From Uranotaenia lowii (Eukaryota; Arthropoda; Insecta; Diptera; Culicidae), in the NCBI RefSeq assembly GCF_029784155.1, contig NC_073692.1, positions 71,912,544-71,976,543 on the forward strand: a stretch of DNA of 64,000 nt. The letters run 5' to 3'. How positions within the stretch are numbered: position 1 is the first letter of the stretch; each line of letters starts with the position of its first letter. The notes beneath the pieces are model-generated. The model did not search any database, was not told where the DNA came from, and was given only the letters and a program-made list of their open reading frames with translations. This document shows, piece by piece, positions 10,550 to 20,890 of this stretch. Both the position numbers and the translations under genes were made by a program.

Positions 10550-11984
10550 CGAGAGAGATAAACATTGAAATGAGGGGCCAAGTTTGCATCAATTGCTTCA
10601 AAAATGTCTTTACTACAGGAAGCATTGTTGTTACAATGCTTTTGATGGATTCAGAAACGTTGAAAAACGAAAAAATTCCATTCAGAATGTCAGTCAACTT
10701 AAACAATCCTGGCTGGGAAGTTGATTCTGAAAAAACTGCATTCGTCAAAGGGGCCTTTGAGGTCCCTGCTGGTGTTGCATCATTCTGTGGTGAAAAAATC
10801 GTACGGAATCCAGGAGGATTTTGTTTTTGTTGTTCTGCAGCATTCGGCTTTTTAGGGACACTGATTGGAGGGCTCATTGTAGGGATTTTCTTGGGTATTT
10901 TGGGTGTCTTGGGAGTTGTTTTAGCACGTTTCCGGGAGTTCGCAACGAAAACAAAAGGGTTTTCCTCATCCGTTGTTTCTTCGTTGTCAACTGGCAACAC
11001 AGAAAAGATGTTACTTGAATGAGGTTGGGCCAGTGGAGAAGCGCTCTTTAAGATAGAGGCATAAGAACGTCTCGATCGTTCCTTTAAAGAGCGCTTCTGT
11101 TTATCCCAGCAACTCTTGAATGCCTCGCACGAAGAGATTTCATGGGGTGAGCCCCCGCAATAAACACATTTCTGCTCTATTGCTGAGCATGCTCCAGCCC
11201 CATGATTCTCTCCGCATTGGGGACAGCGTGGCTTATTGCAACAGTGCGACGCTGTGTGCCCCAACTTGATGCAATTTTTACAATGCATGGGTCGAGGCAC
11301 GAAGAGTCGCACAGGAAGCCTTAAAAATCCGTCAATCAAGACGTAGTGAGGGAGGGCGGTACCCGCGAAGGTCACACGAAATGAAGCTGAAGGCGAGTAC
11401 TTTGTAACTCCATTTACGACGTTGGCAGTATTGAGTTGACGGCAACCCACGATTTCGACCGAAGTCGAATCGAGGCTCTTGAACTTACCAACGCCGTTGG
11501 ATTTAACGTACTTCGCATCCAGACTCATTTCTGTGATCACGCCCTCAATCTCTACGTCTCGAGACGGGATGTAAACGTGATACTCTAGAATTAGAAAATT
11601 GCTAGCCACAATCTCGTTTGCAGCTTTCGAGTTAGCCACAACAACGCGCAGCTTGTTCGCACGTAATTTTGTAACGCTGGTTACCGAGGTCCACCTCGCC
11701 AGATCTTTGGTGATCTGTACCACATTCAGAGGTTTACCGTTCTTTTTGGGCCGGATGAAAACCACCCATGGCCCAGAGGAAGATGAGCCTTCAGCATATT
11801 TTCGGAGCCGGGTGACTCTACTCTCCACTGGGGATGATCCGACATTGCCATCCATCCGAGAACGATTTGCATCTGAAGGGTCAGCATCAGCTGATTCCTC
11901 CAGATGCTCCTCATCTTCATAGGTGATATTCGCATCATCCTCAGTTGGAGGGTATAACCCCCCGCCTTCGCTCATATTTTTCAA
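10542..11984 (-). CDS. LINE-B ORF1: nucleic-acid-binding Gag-like protein
   Basis: A 480-residue protein expected to coat the element RNA. Residues about 230-290 hold three CCHC-type knuckles: CKNCIKLGHTASHC, CPQCGENHGAGAC and CVYCGGSPHEISSC. Before them lies a region resembling the RRM-like part of mosquito LINE ORF1 proteins (VVFIRPKKNGKPLN, then VVQITKDLARW). The N-terminus is acidic (EDDANITYEDEEHLEES), and the middle is basic with many Pro and Lys. The chosen start, 11984, gives a 480-residue product; an upstream in-frame start was not examined exhaustively. The stop overlaps the ORF2 start. No lesion was seen. Confidence 0.88.
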   Translation of the reverse strand: MKNMSEGGGLYPPTEDDANITYEDEEHLEESADADPSDANRSRMDGNVGSSPVESRVTRLRKYAEGSSSSGPWVVFIRPKKNGKPLNVVQITKDLARWTSVTSVTKLRANKLRVVVANSKAANEIVASNFLILEYHVYIPSRDVEIEGVITEMSLDAKYVKSNGVGKFKSLDSTSVEIVGCRQLNTANVVNGVTKYSPSASFRVTFAGTALPHYVLIDGFLRLPVRLFVPRPMHCKNCIKLGHTASHCCNKPRCPQCGENHGAGACSAIEQKCVYCGGSPHEISSCEAFKSCWDKQKRSLKERSRRSYASILKSASPLAQPHSSNIFSVLPVDNEETTDEENPFVFVANSRKRAKTTPKTPKIPKKIPTMSPPISVPKKPNAAEQQKQNPPGFRTIFSPQNDATPAGTSKAPLTNAVFSESTSQPGLFKLTDILNGIFSFFNVSESIKSIVTTMLPVVKTFLKQLMQTWPLISMFISLDG

Positions 11985-12552
11985 CGGGAAAACGAATGCC
12001 CTCCGTGTTGAAAATATAAGCGAAGCACAAAATTATCGAAATATATATAAAGGGAAATATGATAGAAAAAGAAAAAGTGAAAAAAGAAATAAAAAAGAAC
12101 TTACAAATTATTTTAGCACTTTTTGGAACTATATTTTTTACAGTGTATATAGACTGCTCCAACCACGTGGTTCTCCGTTGGTCTTCAAGGATGACGATAA
12201 CCGAAGAACCCAACCAAACGAGCGTTGGCCCTTCCTCGTTGGTTGAAGATGGCCTCCTCGTCTCGACTCGGCCTCGATGATGATGATGGATGATGATGAT
12301 GATTGATTATGATGGTTCGCCAAACAATGGCGGCGGACCTCGTGGCGATCGATCGGCCCTTCTGCGAGCTGGGGCCAATCAAATTAACCAGCCTTTGGCA
12401 GGAAACTATTGTCGTGGCACAAAACACCGTTGTTACCGTCCGAACGGCACAAATACCCGGATTCACTGGACGGGATCACACTCACTTTCAGCAGTTCGCG
12501 AAGATCGGGACACTTGAAAACGCGACTGAATTCTCCGAGTGATGCGATACGA
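11985..12552 (-). promoter_or_regulatory. LINE-B 5' leader and probable internal promoter
   Basis: About 568 bp between the target duplication and ORF1. It contains an ATC/GAT triplet tract at about 12276-12320. The first transcribed bases would be near 12552. An AGTCG string about 26 bases inside matches the RGWYV downstream promoter element common in insect LINE promoters, but its spacing is not proven. No other signal was identified. Confidence 0.4.
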
Positions 12553-12566
12553 ATGTGGAAGCTGTT

Positions 12567-13659
12567 GTGAAGATATTTGAAAATTTTTGGGCAAAAAGAT
12601 CGCAAATTTCACGATCAGAGTTCGCCGAGCGAATACAAGGTTCTTTCCGCTGACTATTCACGTGTTTCCAAAATGATTTTGGGCAGGATTTGAGGTTACG
12701 TTGTACTCGGCGAAGGTAGTTCTGGTAACAACGTTTGCTGGCTTTTTTATAAGCCGAATTAAGCTTCCGATATATATACTTGGTGTAAGGAGATTTTTGT
12801 TCGTTATAATTTCGAAGCGCACATCTATTTCCGTTTTCAGTCGTCGCAATTCAGTCGTAACCCAGGGAGTTCGTAGATTTTCTCTGATAGTACGTTTAGG
12901 CACATGACGATCAATTATATAGTTCAGGATATGCGAGAAGGTTTCTGCAGCAGAGTTAGGATCCGATAAATCGAGCTCCGATGCCCAGTCGATGGTGGCC
13001 AAGATGCGAGAAATGTCATCGAAGTTCGCTTTCTTATAGTCGAGGTGAAAAGCTGGTAAATTTACAACACGAGCGTTCAACTTAGTTACTTCAAGTGAGG
13101 CCGATAGAGCAGGATGATGTGGAACTGCTTTAACGAGCGGTGCAGGAGCTAATTCAATGGTCGGTATACGAGACCCATCGTTGGCAAAGCAAAGGTCCAG
13201 CATACGACCGTTTTCGTTCACCACGCTGTTGATCTGACGCAAGGTCGCTGTACTCAGGTAGTCTAATATGATGTTCGAAGGAGTCGAAAAGGTAGAACGA
13301 GCAGGATCCGGGTACAGAAAGCTACCATGGTTGGAGCACCACTTCAAACCGGGCATATTAAAATCGCCTATGACGAGTATGTCATCCTCCGGGGCGCAAG
13401 AAGAGCTTACTTTTGAGATGCAGCGTGAAAACGACTCAGCTAGGGCAACATCTCTAGAGCGGTCGGGCGGCAAATACAGTACGCAAACGTACAGTTTCCG
13501 ATCTCCAAGATCGATGCGAGTCCACACAAGTTCCAGGTCGCACCAGGAATTATCGTCGATGAGCTGCGCTGAGAGATTCGACTTGACGGCAATTAGCACT
13601 CCGCCTCCACTAGACTTTTTGCTGTTATGGGCACTACGGTCGCAGCGAAACACTGAATA
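12567..13659 (-). pseudogene. LINE-A ORF2, APE endonuclease C-terminal part and linker
   Basis: The - strand frame begins right after the BEL insertion with YSVFRCDRS and SGGGVLIAVKS. It continues through LYVCVLYLPPDRS, the endonuclease motif VIGDFNMPGLKW near 13370, and a variant late motif PHHPALS where SDH is usual. It ends in FGNT with a stop near 12658. A frame change near 12670-12690 is needed to continue into the linker (NSQRKEPCIRSANSDREICD) that reaches the LINE-B insertion site. The domain was therefore inactivated by at least one frameshift as well as by the insertions. Confidence 0.82.
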
Positions 13660-13664
13660 ATCAG

Positions 13665-14319
13665 TGATGGAAATACCCCTGGGTTAGACGACGTGAGTGG
13701 TGTGAGTCCCAGTAGCTCCCTGAAATGACATCCCAGCATATATTTACAAACATTGGTCGCTGTCCGCATGGTGGTATGACTTGCAAGAATTGAGTTGAGC
13801 TTTGATAAAAGTAGTTAGTTGATTTTCCCAGTTAAATCATTTCAAGCACTAGTGAAGACGTTGCAGTAAAGTTGGATTAGAGGTGCAATTAGTATTATAG
13901 CCGATTCGGTAAGGATCATTGATTGAACAATATTTAGGAAATAGAGCAGGAGAGTTAACCCAATCATGATTCCATAGGTCTAGATTAGACGTGTTGCAAC
14001 GAACCTTTTGTACTGTATTTCGGGAGTTTGAGCTGTATCTGCAGAACCAGTAGTTCACAACATATCAAAATAGTGAGTACAAGCAAATTTGGTGTAACAT
14101 AGATATTAATGCAAACCTACTCAACAGAGGTGATCATAGCTTATGCTAACGGCCTTGGTTCGGGATTGGTTCAAAGAACGATAGGAAAAACCAAAATGTA
14201 GGTTGAAATATGTCTATTGAAAACCTCACATCAGTCACTAATAAAATCCTGTATTTATAGCTTTGAAGCGTGCAAACAGTACTGCTGTCGAGATAGTTTT
14301 TTCATTCCGAACCACAACA
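13665..14319 (+). repeat. BEL-A 5' LTR
   Basis: A 655-bp LTR, TG...CA, matching 20827-21481. It would carry the promoter and leader of the element. The Gag-Pol ATG lies only 20 bases past its inner edge, so the leader inside the element is very short. Confidence 0.95.
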
Positions 14320-14338
14320 ATCTTCAAAGATTTTGATA

Positions 14339-17300
14339 ATGGCATCTGCAGCGCCGGCGAATAACACGGAATCCAATTGCGTCTTTTGCGATCAACCTGA
14401 CACAGATCGCATGGTCGGATGCGATTTGTGTGCGAACTGGGCGCACTACGAATGTGCAGGTGTATCCGATTCCATAGCGAATCCAGACCGCACTTGGAAA
14501 TGTCCGGTATGCAAACCAACACCGGCACTCGAAAGTGCACGCTCACGAACATCGGGAAGTCGTCGATCAAATGCTTCGCGTAGATCGCGGGCTGAACATG
14601 AGATAATGATGCTGAAAGAGCAGCACGATTTAAAAATGCGTGCGCTAGCTGAAGAGGAAGCTGCAAAGAAGAAAAAGGCGGAAGAAGATGAAGCAGCAAG
14701 AAAGAAAAAGGCGGAAGAAGATGAAGCAGCAAGAAAGAAAAAGGCGGAAGAAGAAAAAGAGTTGCGGAGAAAGCGATATGATATTGAAGAGGAATACATT
14801 CGGAAAAAGTATGAGGCATTAAAGGAAGCAAGTGAAGCAGGTAGCAGTGTCAGCAGCTGTAGTGGGGAGAAAGTCTCGGAATGGCTAGTAAGTGGAACCA
14901 CCGGAAATGTCAGGCAAAATGCGCCAGCCGTGTGGGAGTTACCACTGCAGCTTCCCAGTAGCAATGCCCCGGCCATAGTGACATCCGCTCTGTACAACGA
15001 AGCCCCAAATGTGCCAGCCCATTCATCAGCCGAAGGTAACTCGCACAATGTAACCATACCCACCTCTTCGTCCACCCCTCATGGCAGCTTCACAATTCCA
15101 TCGATGATTCCAAATAGCATTCAAGCTTCGTTCCACCAGCCTGTCGAGAATGTATATCCACATCTTAATTACGGCCAAGTCCTTGCTCGTACGACCAGCA
15201 ACCATAGACCCATAGAAAATTATCCGATTGTCAGTCAGGGGACGTATCTTCCACCCGCGATCCGTTGGTCGTCGACGGAAATTTCACCTACTACGGTGCT
15301 CCAAATGATCAACAACGAGCGAGAAAATCAATTTCGGAACGATTTGGCTGTCAAGACAATTATTAGGAGTACACCAAGACCTCTGCCACCGCGTTTGGCT
15401 GCAATAAGAGCTGAAGCAAATATTATGACCGCCGTCTGTAGGGGATCCATTCCATCCGCGACTACAGCTGGACCCTATGTGTCGACCGGAGTCGAACCCA
15501 CTTTAAACAGTGGTAACATTGAACCACTTGCCGTTTCGTCATCGAACTGTGTACCGATCTATAGTTCTCGAAATAATTCAACCATTGATTACGCCGTACC
15601 GTTTGCCGCTGGTATTCAGCCGAACTCTACTTACGGTTTTTGTACCAACCCTACTTCGCAGCCACTGCACAGGTCTGATCTGAATCAGGACATTTCTCCC
15701 GTGGTAGTTTCTTTGGGTCAACTGACGACTGTTCAGAGAAATCAAGAACCATTAGCCATTAATCATGTCGGTAATATTTCTGCTAGTTTGGGTGATCCTT
15801 CTAAGGAAAACGTTCATCAGCCATTGGCACAACAGATCTCTTCTCCAATTGCGAGAAAGGACTTGAGAGATGATCTAAACCAATATAAAATGCCATCCGC
15901 TGCTCAACTAGCAGCACGGCAGGTTATATCACGTGAGCTTCCCCACTTCGACGGTGATCCTCAAGACTGGCCACTTTTTTATGGAACCTTCCAAAATAGT
16001 ACTAAAAGCTGCGGGTTTTCAGATGAGGAGAATTTGTCGAGATTACAGCGATGCTTGCGAGGACCAGCCTTTGAAGCTGTTAGAAGTAGACTCATGATTC
16101 CAGAGTCCGTACCTCTTGTGATAGATATTTTGAAACGACAATTTGGAAGACCAGACATTCTTATTCACGCACTTTTAAACGATCTCCGAAGGATTGCTCC
16201 ACCTAAAGAGGATAACCTGCAATCCATAATAAATTTTGGCCTAGCTGTTCGAAATAGTGTTGATCATATGATCACAGCTAATCTATTGGATCACCTTAGC
16301 AATCCCACTTTACTGCAGGAACTTATTGCAAAACTGCCGATAAAAACGCAAATGGATTGGTCTCGATTTAAGCGCCAGTACACTACCGTCAACCTGGAAG
16401 TTTTCTCCATTTTCACGAACGAATTGGCAGACACAGCGACTGACGTGATTATGCCACGTTTAGTACCTAAACACGAAAGTTCTAAGAAAGTGGGAAAAGA
16501 TAGACAAACATTGTATACACACACACTCACCGAAGATGGGATGAATGCTCGGGATACATCATCGGAAACTCCAAAGAAGTATTGTGTGTTCTGCGGCTAT
16601 CCAAATCACGTTATTGCGACTTGTGAAGCTTTCCAAAGGTTGGATACAGATGCAAGGTTGAAGGCAGTTAAGGAGAAAAACCTATGCCGCACGTGTCTTG
16701 TTCCTCATAGAAAATGGCCGTGTCGATCTACGAATGAATGTGGCATTGATGGTTGTCGAATTCGTCATCATGCCTTACTACACTCATCAACATCGACTAG
16801 CCCTAATTTTTCTCCACATGTCAACGTTGCCCATCACCATTCGAGGAAATCATATTCACTTTATCGCTATCTTCCCATCGTATTACAAGCGAATGGCAAG
16901 TCAGTTGAGATAATTGCCTTCCTGGATGACGGTTCATCTTCTACGTTACTTGAAACAAGCGTGGCAACCGAGCTCGGAGTTAAAGGAGAACGTGAATCAC
17001 TATGGTTGAGTTGGACGAGTAATGTATCGCGAGAGGAAAAAAGTTCACAAAGAATTTCAGTGACAGCATCCGGTCTGGGAAAGAAGAACAAATTCAAATT
17101 AAACAATGTCCGCACAGTAGCGAATCTTATGCTCCCTTCGCAGACTCTCGACTATGAATTTATGAAAAAGACGTATCCGCATTTAAGAGGCCTGCCCATT
17201 CATAGTTATTCAGACGTTACACCAAGTATGATTATAGGTATAGAGCATGCCACACTGTTAACATCACTTAAAACCCGAGAAGGCTGTTCCAATGACCCCA

Positions 17301-20300
17301 TCGCAGTCAAGACCCGTCTAGGTTGGTGTGTTTTCGGTAGACAAATGAACGGTGTTCAATCGGTAGAAACCCTCAACGTGCACTGTCATCCGGAGAAATG
17401 TAATCATGAGCTGCACCAGTTGATCAAACAATTGCTCAAATTAGAGGAGCCTAAAGCGGAAGCTTTAATATCGGAGAGTGACAAAAAAGCTTTGTCCATT
17501 TTAGAAAAAACCACTCGACGTGTCAACGGAAGGTTTGAAACGGGTCTGTTATTCAAAAACTCAGAGCCGCGTTTTCCAAACAGCTTCCCTATGGCCGAAC
17601 GTAGATTGCAGGCACTAGAACGTCGTTTAGCTAGAGATCCCTTTCTAGATCTTAAAGTACGAGAGCAGATAAACCAATATCTAGAGAAAGGTTACGCTCA
17701 TCGAGCCTCGGTAGAAGAACTGCAGGGAGCAGATCCTGAAAAAACCTGGTACCTTCCACTAGGGGTAGTCCAGAACCCGAAAAAACCCCAGAAAGTTCGT
17801 TTAATATGGGATGCTGCAGCGCGAGTTCAGGGCGTGTCTTTCAATGATGCTTTGCTCACAGGTCCTGATCTCTTAACCTCTCTACCGGATGTTCTTACCA
17901 GATTTAGACAGAGAAGCATCGCCATCACAGGTGACATCAAGGAGATGTTTCACCAAATCAGGATACGCGATTCCGATAAACAATATCAACGTTTCCTATT
18001 TCGTGAAGACCAACAACAACCACCACAAGTCTACGTAATGGACGTTGCCACGTTTGGGGCAACATGCTCTCCATGCATAGCTCAATATGTGAAGAACCGG
18101 AATGCTATGGAACACGCTAGTGAGTTTCCTCTTGCCGCGGAAGATATAATAAAAGACCACTACATGGATGACTACCTTAAAAGCGTGGATACCGCTGATG
18201 AAGCTGTGGAATTAGTCAACCAAGTGAGACTAGTCCATTCAAAAGGAGGATTCGAAATTCGTAACTTCGCTTCAAATTCAAACGAGGTTCTTGACCAATT
18301 GGGCGAGGTCAGAGACATGCAACGGAAAGCGCTCTATCTCGAAACAGGACTGAACACTGTAGAAAAACCCGAACGAGTGTTAGGTATGATATGGAATCCC
18401 CAGGAGGATGTGTTCACCTTTGATGCTTTACAAATAGAAGCACTACGACAAATGGACATCAAGGAACCTCCAACTAAACGGCAAGTGTTGAAAATCATCA
18501 TGTCTGTGTTTGATCCATTGGGTTTAATCGCCCATTTCGTTATTCACGGCAAAATCCTGATGCAAGAGATCTGGAAATACGGCTGCGATTGGGATGAGTG
18601 CATACCAGCAGAGCTACAGGAAACCTGGCTCCAGTGGAGTGAAAAGTTGAAGCAACTGAATCAAGTGAATGTTCCTCGATGTCTTTTCAAATATTCGAAT
18701 CCAGCATCCTTAAATACCTTACAACTCCACACCTTTGTAGATGCGAGTGAAGCAGCGTATTCCGGCGTTGTGTATGCGCGTATAATTGATGAAGGAGTTC
18801 CGAAATGCGCAATCATAGCAGCGAAAACAAAAGTGGCTCCATTGAAACCACTTTCTATACCGCGTCTCGAGCTACAGGCGGCCGTAGAAGGTAGTCGTCT
18901 TATTCAAAGGATTACGAACGCTCTCACACTTCCAGTAACCCGAAGATATATTTGGTCTGACTCGACTACAGTGTTGTCATGGCTACGATCGGACAGTCGG
19001 CGATACCACCAGTTTGTGTCGTGTAGAGTGGGAGAGATTCTTCGTACAACTTCAATCAATGAATGGAGATATGTGCCGACGAAATTGAATGTTGCAGATG
19101 AAGCCACCAAATGGAAAACGGAACCTAGTTTCGATCCTCAAAGTCGATGGTTCACTGGGCCCGACTTTTTAAGAAACCCTGAAAACGAATGGCCTACAAA
19201 ATTTCAACCAACGAGCAGCCCTGCAGAGGAAATGCGAACGATATTTGTTCACCATATTCACGTTTTTCAACCACCGATTGATTATTCTCGGTATTCCCAG
19301 TTTAACCGATTGTTGAGAGCTGTCGCATATTTTCTCAGATTGGTTTCCTGGTTCAGAGGAAACGCTAAGGCTCTTGAAGCAAGAGTCATCGAAGCCGAAG
19401 AAATCGAAAGTGCTGAAAACTTCCTATGGCGACAAGTCCAAATGGAAGCTTATCCCGAAGAATTTGAAATTTTGCTACAACAATCGGAAGATTCCGTAGA
19501 AGAAAAGGTAACTATAAATAAAAGAAGTTCGTTATACCAGATGACACCATTTATGGACGAAAACCGTGTAATGCGCATGAACAGTCGGATTGTAGCAGCT
19601 CCGACAACAGCCTACGAAACCAAATATCCAGTGTTTTTACCTAAAGAACATCGTGTAACGTATCTCCTAGTGCATTCCTACCATCGTCGTTTTTTACATG
19701 GGAATAATGAAACGGTTGTTAATGAGTTACGACAACGGTTCCAGATCCCTCATTTGCGAGCATTGGTTAGACGCGTCGGTAAAGAATGTCAGATGTGTAG
19801 AATAAAAAAAGCTGTGCCTAAACCTCCAATTATGGCACCCTTGCCAGCAGTTCGCCTCACGCCATTCATTAAACCCTTTACGCATACTGGCATAGATTAT
19901 TTCGGTCCGCAGATGGTTAAACAAGGACGTAGTTTAGTCAAGCGTTGGGTGGCACTTTTCACGTGCCTTACAATCAGAGCAGTGCATCTGGAAATTGTGA
20001 CCGGCCTTTCCACCCAATCATGCGTAATGGCAATCCGCAGATTCATCGCTCGGAGGGGCGCTCCAACTACCATTTACACTGATAATGGTACTAACTTTCT
20101 GGGAGCCAATAATCTTCTAAAAGATCAGATAAGAAATGCGCACGAAGGTTGTGCCAGCGTATTTACTAATGCACAAACACGATGGTACTTCAACCCTCCT
20201 GCCACCCCTCACATGGGAGGACCGTGGGAACGACTGGTAAGGTCAGTGAAGACAGCCATGGATGCTGTAGCCGATCATCCACAACATCCTAGCGACGAAG

Positions 20301-20890
20301 TTTTTGAAACAGTGGTACTAGAAGCAGAATCAATCGTGAACTCCAGGCCTCTGACATATGTACCTCTAGATGCGGCTGAATCGGAAGCCCTGACTCCAAA
20401 CCACTTCTTGCTGTATGGCAATATCGGCATAAATCAACCTCAAAAACCATTGATGGTTGCAGATAGGGTTTTGCGAGACAGCTGGAACCTAACACAAACT
20501 CTAGTGAACAAATTTTGGATAAGGTGGGTTAAAGAGTACCTGCCAATGTTGACCAGGCGAACAAAGTGGTTTTCACCAACCAAACCTTTGAAAGCAGGTG
20601 ATTTGGTAATAATAGTCGATGAGCGTAAAAGGAATGGTTGGGTCCGAGCACGCGTGGTTAGTGTTATCACGGCTCCAGATGGTCAAGTACGTCGAGCTGT
20701 GGTTCGTTCAGCTAGCGGAGAGAGTACCAAATCCGTAACAAATTTAGCCCTACTGGACGTAGCAGCACCTCCGATTAGGGTGCCAGGATGTAAGCAGGAT
20801 CCTCCGGAACTACACGGGTGGGGGAATGATGGAAATACCCCTGGGTTAGACGACGTGAGTGGTGTGAGTCCCAGTAGCTCCCTGAAATGA
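14339..20890 (+). CDS. BEL-A Gag-Pol polyprotein
   Basis: A single frame of 2,183 residues from the ATG at 14339; TTG at 14333 is only an upstream in-frame codon. Order of domains: a PHD-type zinc finger at about 12-60 (CVFCDQPDTDRMVGCDLC, then WKCPVC); a Lys/Glu-rich coiled coil at about 75-165 with tandem KKKAEEDEAAR repeats; a long Ser/Pro/Asn linker; the BEL Gag domain near 530-690 (LPHFDGDPQDWPLFY); Cys/His fingers near 745; an aspartic protease with FLDDGSSS near 860; RT with GDIKEMFH near 1198 and YMDDY near 1276; RNase H (FVDASEAAYSG near 1465); an HHCC integrase finger near 1780-1820; and the integrase core with D in GIDYFGP, D in YTDNGTNF and E in GGPWERLVRS. A C-terminal DUF5641-like domain follows. 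The last ~21 codons and the stop lie inside the 3' LTR. No lesion seen; probably competent. Confidence 0.95.
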   Translation: MASAAPANNTESNCVFCDQPDTDRMVGCDLCANWAHYECAGVSDSIANPDRTWKCPVCKPTPALESARSRTSGSRRSNASRRSRAEHEIMMLKEQHDLKMRALAEEEAAKKKKAEEDEAARKKKAEEDEAARKKKAEEEKELRRKRYDIEEEYIRKKYEALKEASEAGSSVSSCSGEKVSEWLVSGTTGNVRQNAPAVWELPLQLPSSNAPAIVTSALYNEAPNVPAHSSAEGNSHNVTIPTSSSTPHGSFTIPSMIPNSIQASFHQPVENVYPHLNYGQVLARTTSNHRPIENYPIVSQGTYLPPAIRWSSTEISPTTVLQMINNERENQFRNDLAVKTIIRSTPRPLPPRLAAIRAEANIMTAVCRGSIPSATTAGPYVSTGVEPTLNSGNIEPLAVSSSNCVPIYSSRNNSTIDYAVPFAAGIQPNSTYGFCTNPTSQPLHRSDLNQDISPVVVSLGQLTTVQRNQEPLAINHVGNISASLGDPSKENVHQPLAQQISSPIARKDLRDDLNQYKMPSAAQLAARQVISRELPHFDGDPQDWPLFYGTFQNSTKSCGFSDEENLSRLQRCLRGPAFEAVRSRLMIPESVPLVIDILKRQFGRPDILIHALLNDLRRIAPPKEDNLQSIINFGLAVRNSVDHMITANLLDHLSNPTLLQELIAKLPIKTQMDWSRFKRQYTTVNLEVFSIFTNELADTATDVIMPRLVPKHESSKKVGKDRQTLYTHTLTEDGMNARDTSSETPKKYCVFCGYPNHVIATCEAFQRLDTDARLKAVKEKNLCRTCLVPHRKWPCRSTNECGIDGCRIRHHALLHSSTSTSPNFSPHVNVAHHHSRKSYSLYRYLPIVLQANGKSVEIIAFLDDGSSSTLLETSVATELGVKGERESLWLSWTSNVSREEKSSQRISVTASGLGKKNKFKLNNVRTVANLMLPSQTLDYEFMKKTYPHLRGLPIHSYSDVTPSMIIGIEHATLLTSLKTREGCSNDPIAVKTRLGWCVFGRQMNGVQSVETLNVHCHPEKCNHELHQLIKQLLKLEEPKAEALISESDKKALSILEKTTRRVNGRFETGLLFKNSEPRFPNSFPMAERRLQALERRLARDPFLDLKVREQINQYLEKGYAHRASVEELQGADPEKTWYLPLGVVQNPKKPQKVRLIWDAAARVQGVSFNDALLTGPDLLTSLPDVLTRFRQRSIAITGDIKEMFHQIRIRDSDKQYQRFLFREDQQQPPQVYVMDVATFGATCSPCIAQYVKNRNAMEHASEFPLAAEDIIKDHYMDDYLKSVDTADEAVELVNQVRLVHSKGGFEIRNFASNSNEVLDQLGEVRDMQRKALYLETGLNTVEKPERVLGMIWNPQEDVFTFDALQIEALRQMDIKEPPTKRQVLKIIMSVFDPLGLIAHFVIHGKILMQEIWKYGCDWDECIPAELQETWLQWSEKLKQLNQVNVPRCLFKYSNPASLNTLQLHTFVDASEAAYSGVVYARIIDEGVPKCAIIAAKTKVAPLKPLSIPRLELQAAVEGSRLIQRITNALTLPVTRRYIWSDSTTVLSWLRSDSRRYHQFVSCRVGEILRTTSINEWRYVPTKLNVADEATKWKTEPSFDPQSRWFTGPDFLRNPENEWPTKFQPTSSPAEEMRTIFVHHIHVFQPPIDYSRYSQFNRLLRAVAYFLRLVSWFRGNAKALEARVIEAEEIESAENFLWRQVQMEAYPEEFEILLQQSEDSVEEKVTINKRSSLYQMTPFMDENRVMRMNSRIVAAPTTAYETKYPVFLPKEHRVTYLLVHSYHRRFLHGNNETVVNELRQRFQIPHLRALVRRVGKECQMCRIKKAVPKPPIMAPLPAVRLTPFIKPFTHTGIDYFGPQMVKQGRSLVKRWVALFTCLTIRAVHLEIVTGLSTQSCVMAIRRFIARRGAPTTIYTDNGTNFLGANNLLKDQIRNAHEGCASVFTNAQTRWYFNPPATPHMGGPWERLVRSVKTAMDAVADHPQHPSDEVFETVVLEAESIVNSRPLTYVPLDAAESEALTPNHFLLYGNIGINQPQKPLMVADRVLRDSWNLTQTLVNKFWIRWVKEYLPMLTRRTKWFSPTKPLKAGDLVIIVDERKRNGWVRARVVSVITAPDGQVRRAVVRSASGESTKSVTNLALLDVAAPPIRVPGCKQDPPELHGWGNDGNTPGLDDVSGVSPSSSLK
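20816..20826 (+). promoter_or_regulatory. BEL-A polypurine tract
   Basis: Purine-rich gggtgggggaa (one T) immediately before the 3' LTR, where plus-strand DNA synthesis would be primed. It also encodes part of the Gag-Pol C-terminus. Confidence 0.7.

Larger units (their letters stand above)
6717..12552 (-). mobile_element. LINE-B: full-length I-superfamily-like LINE
   Basis: This 5,836-bp insertion is flanked by a 14-bp duplication, atgtggaagctgtt, at 6703-6716 and 12553-12566. The 3' end (low coordinate) has an AATAAA on the - strand at about 6731-6736 and a short A tail (T run 6717-6722). The 5' leader is about 570 bp. ORF1 and ORF2 are both open and overlap by 8 nt. The layout of CCHC knuckles in ORF1, then endonuclease, RT and RNase H in ORF2, fits the I superfamily; a mosquito Loner-like lineage is possible. 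Full length, open frames and a clean duplication indicate a young and possibly active copy. It lies inside LINE-A, so it is younger than LINE-A. Confidence 0.92.

Noticed and set aside
10570..11022. 150-codon + strand ORF with hydrophobic stretches
   Set aside because: Antisense shadow of LINE-B ORF1, which has clear zinc knuckles.
13849..14058. 69-codon - strand ORF present twice (also at 21011-21220)
   Set aside because: It is duplicated only because it lies in both LTRs of BEL-A; no motif or start context supports a gene.
14333..14341. Start of BEL-A Gag-Pol at 14333
   Set aside because: That codon is TTG; the first ATG in frame is at 14339.
14446..15075. 209-codon ORF on the - strand and other frames opposite Gag-Pol
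   Set aside because: It mirrors the Lys/Glu-rich coding region of Gag and has no motif of its own.
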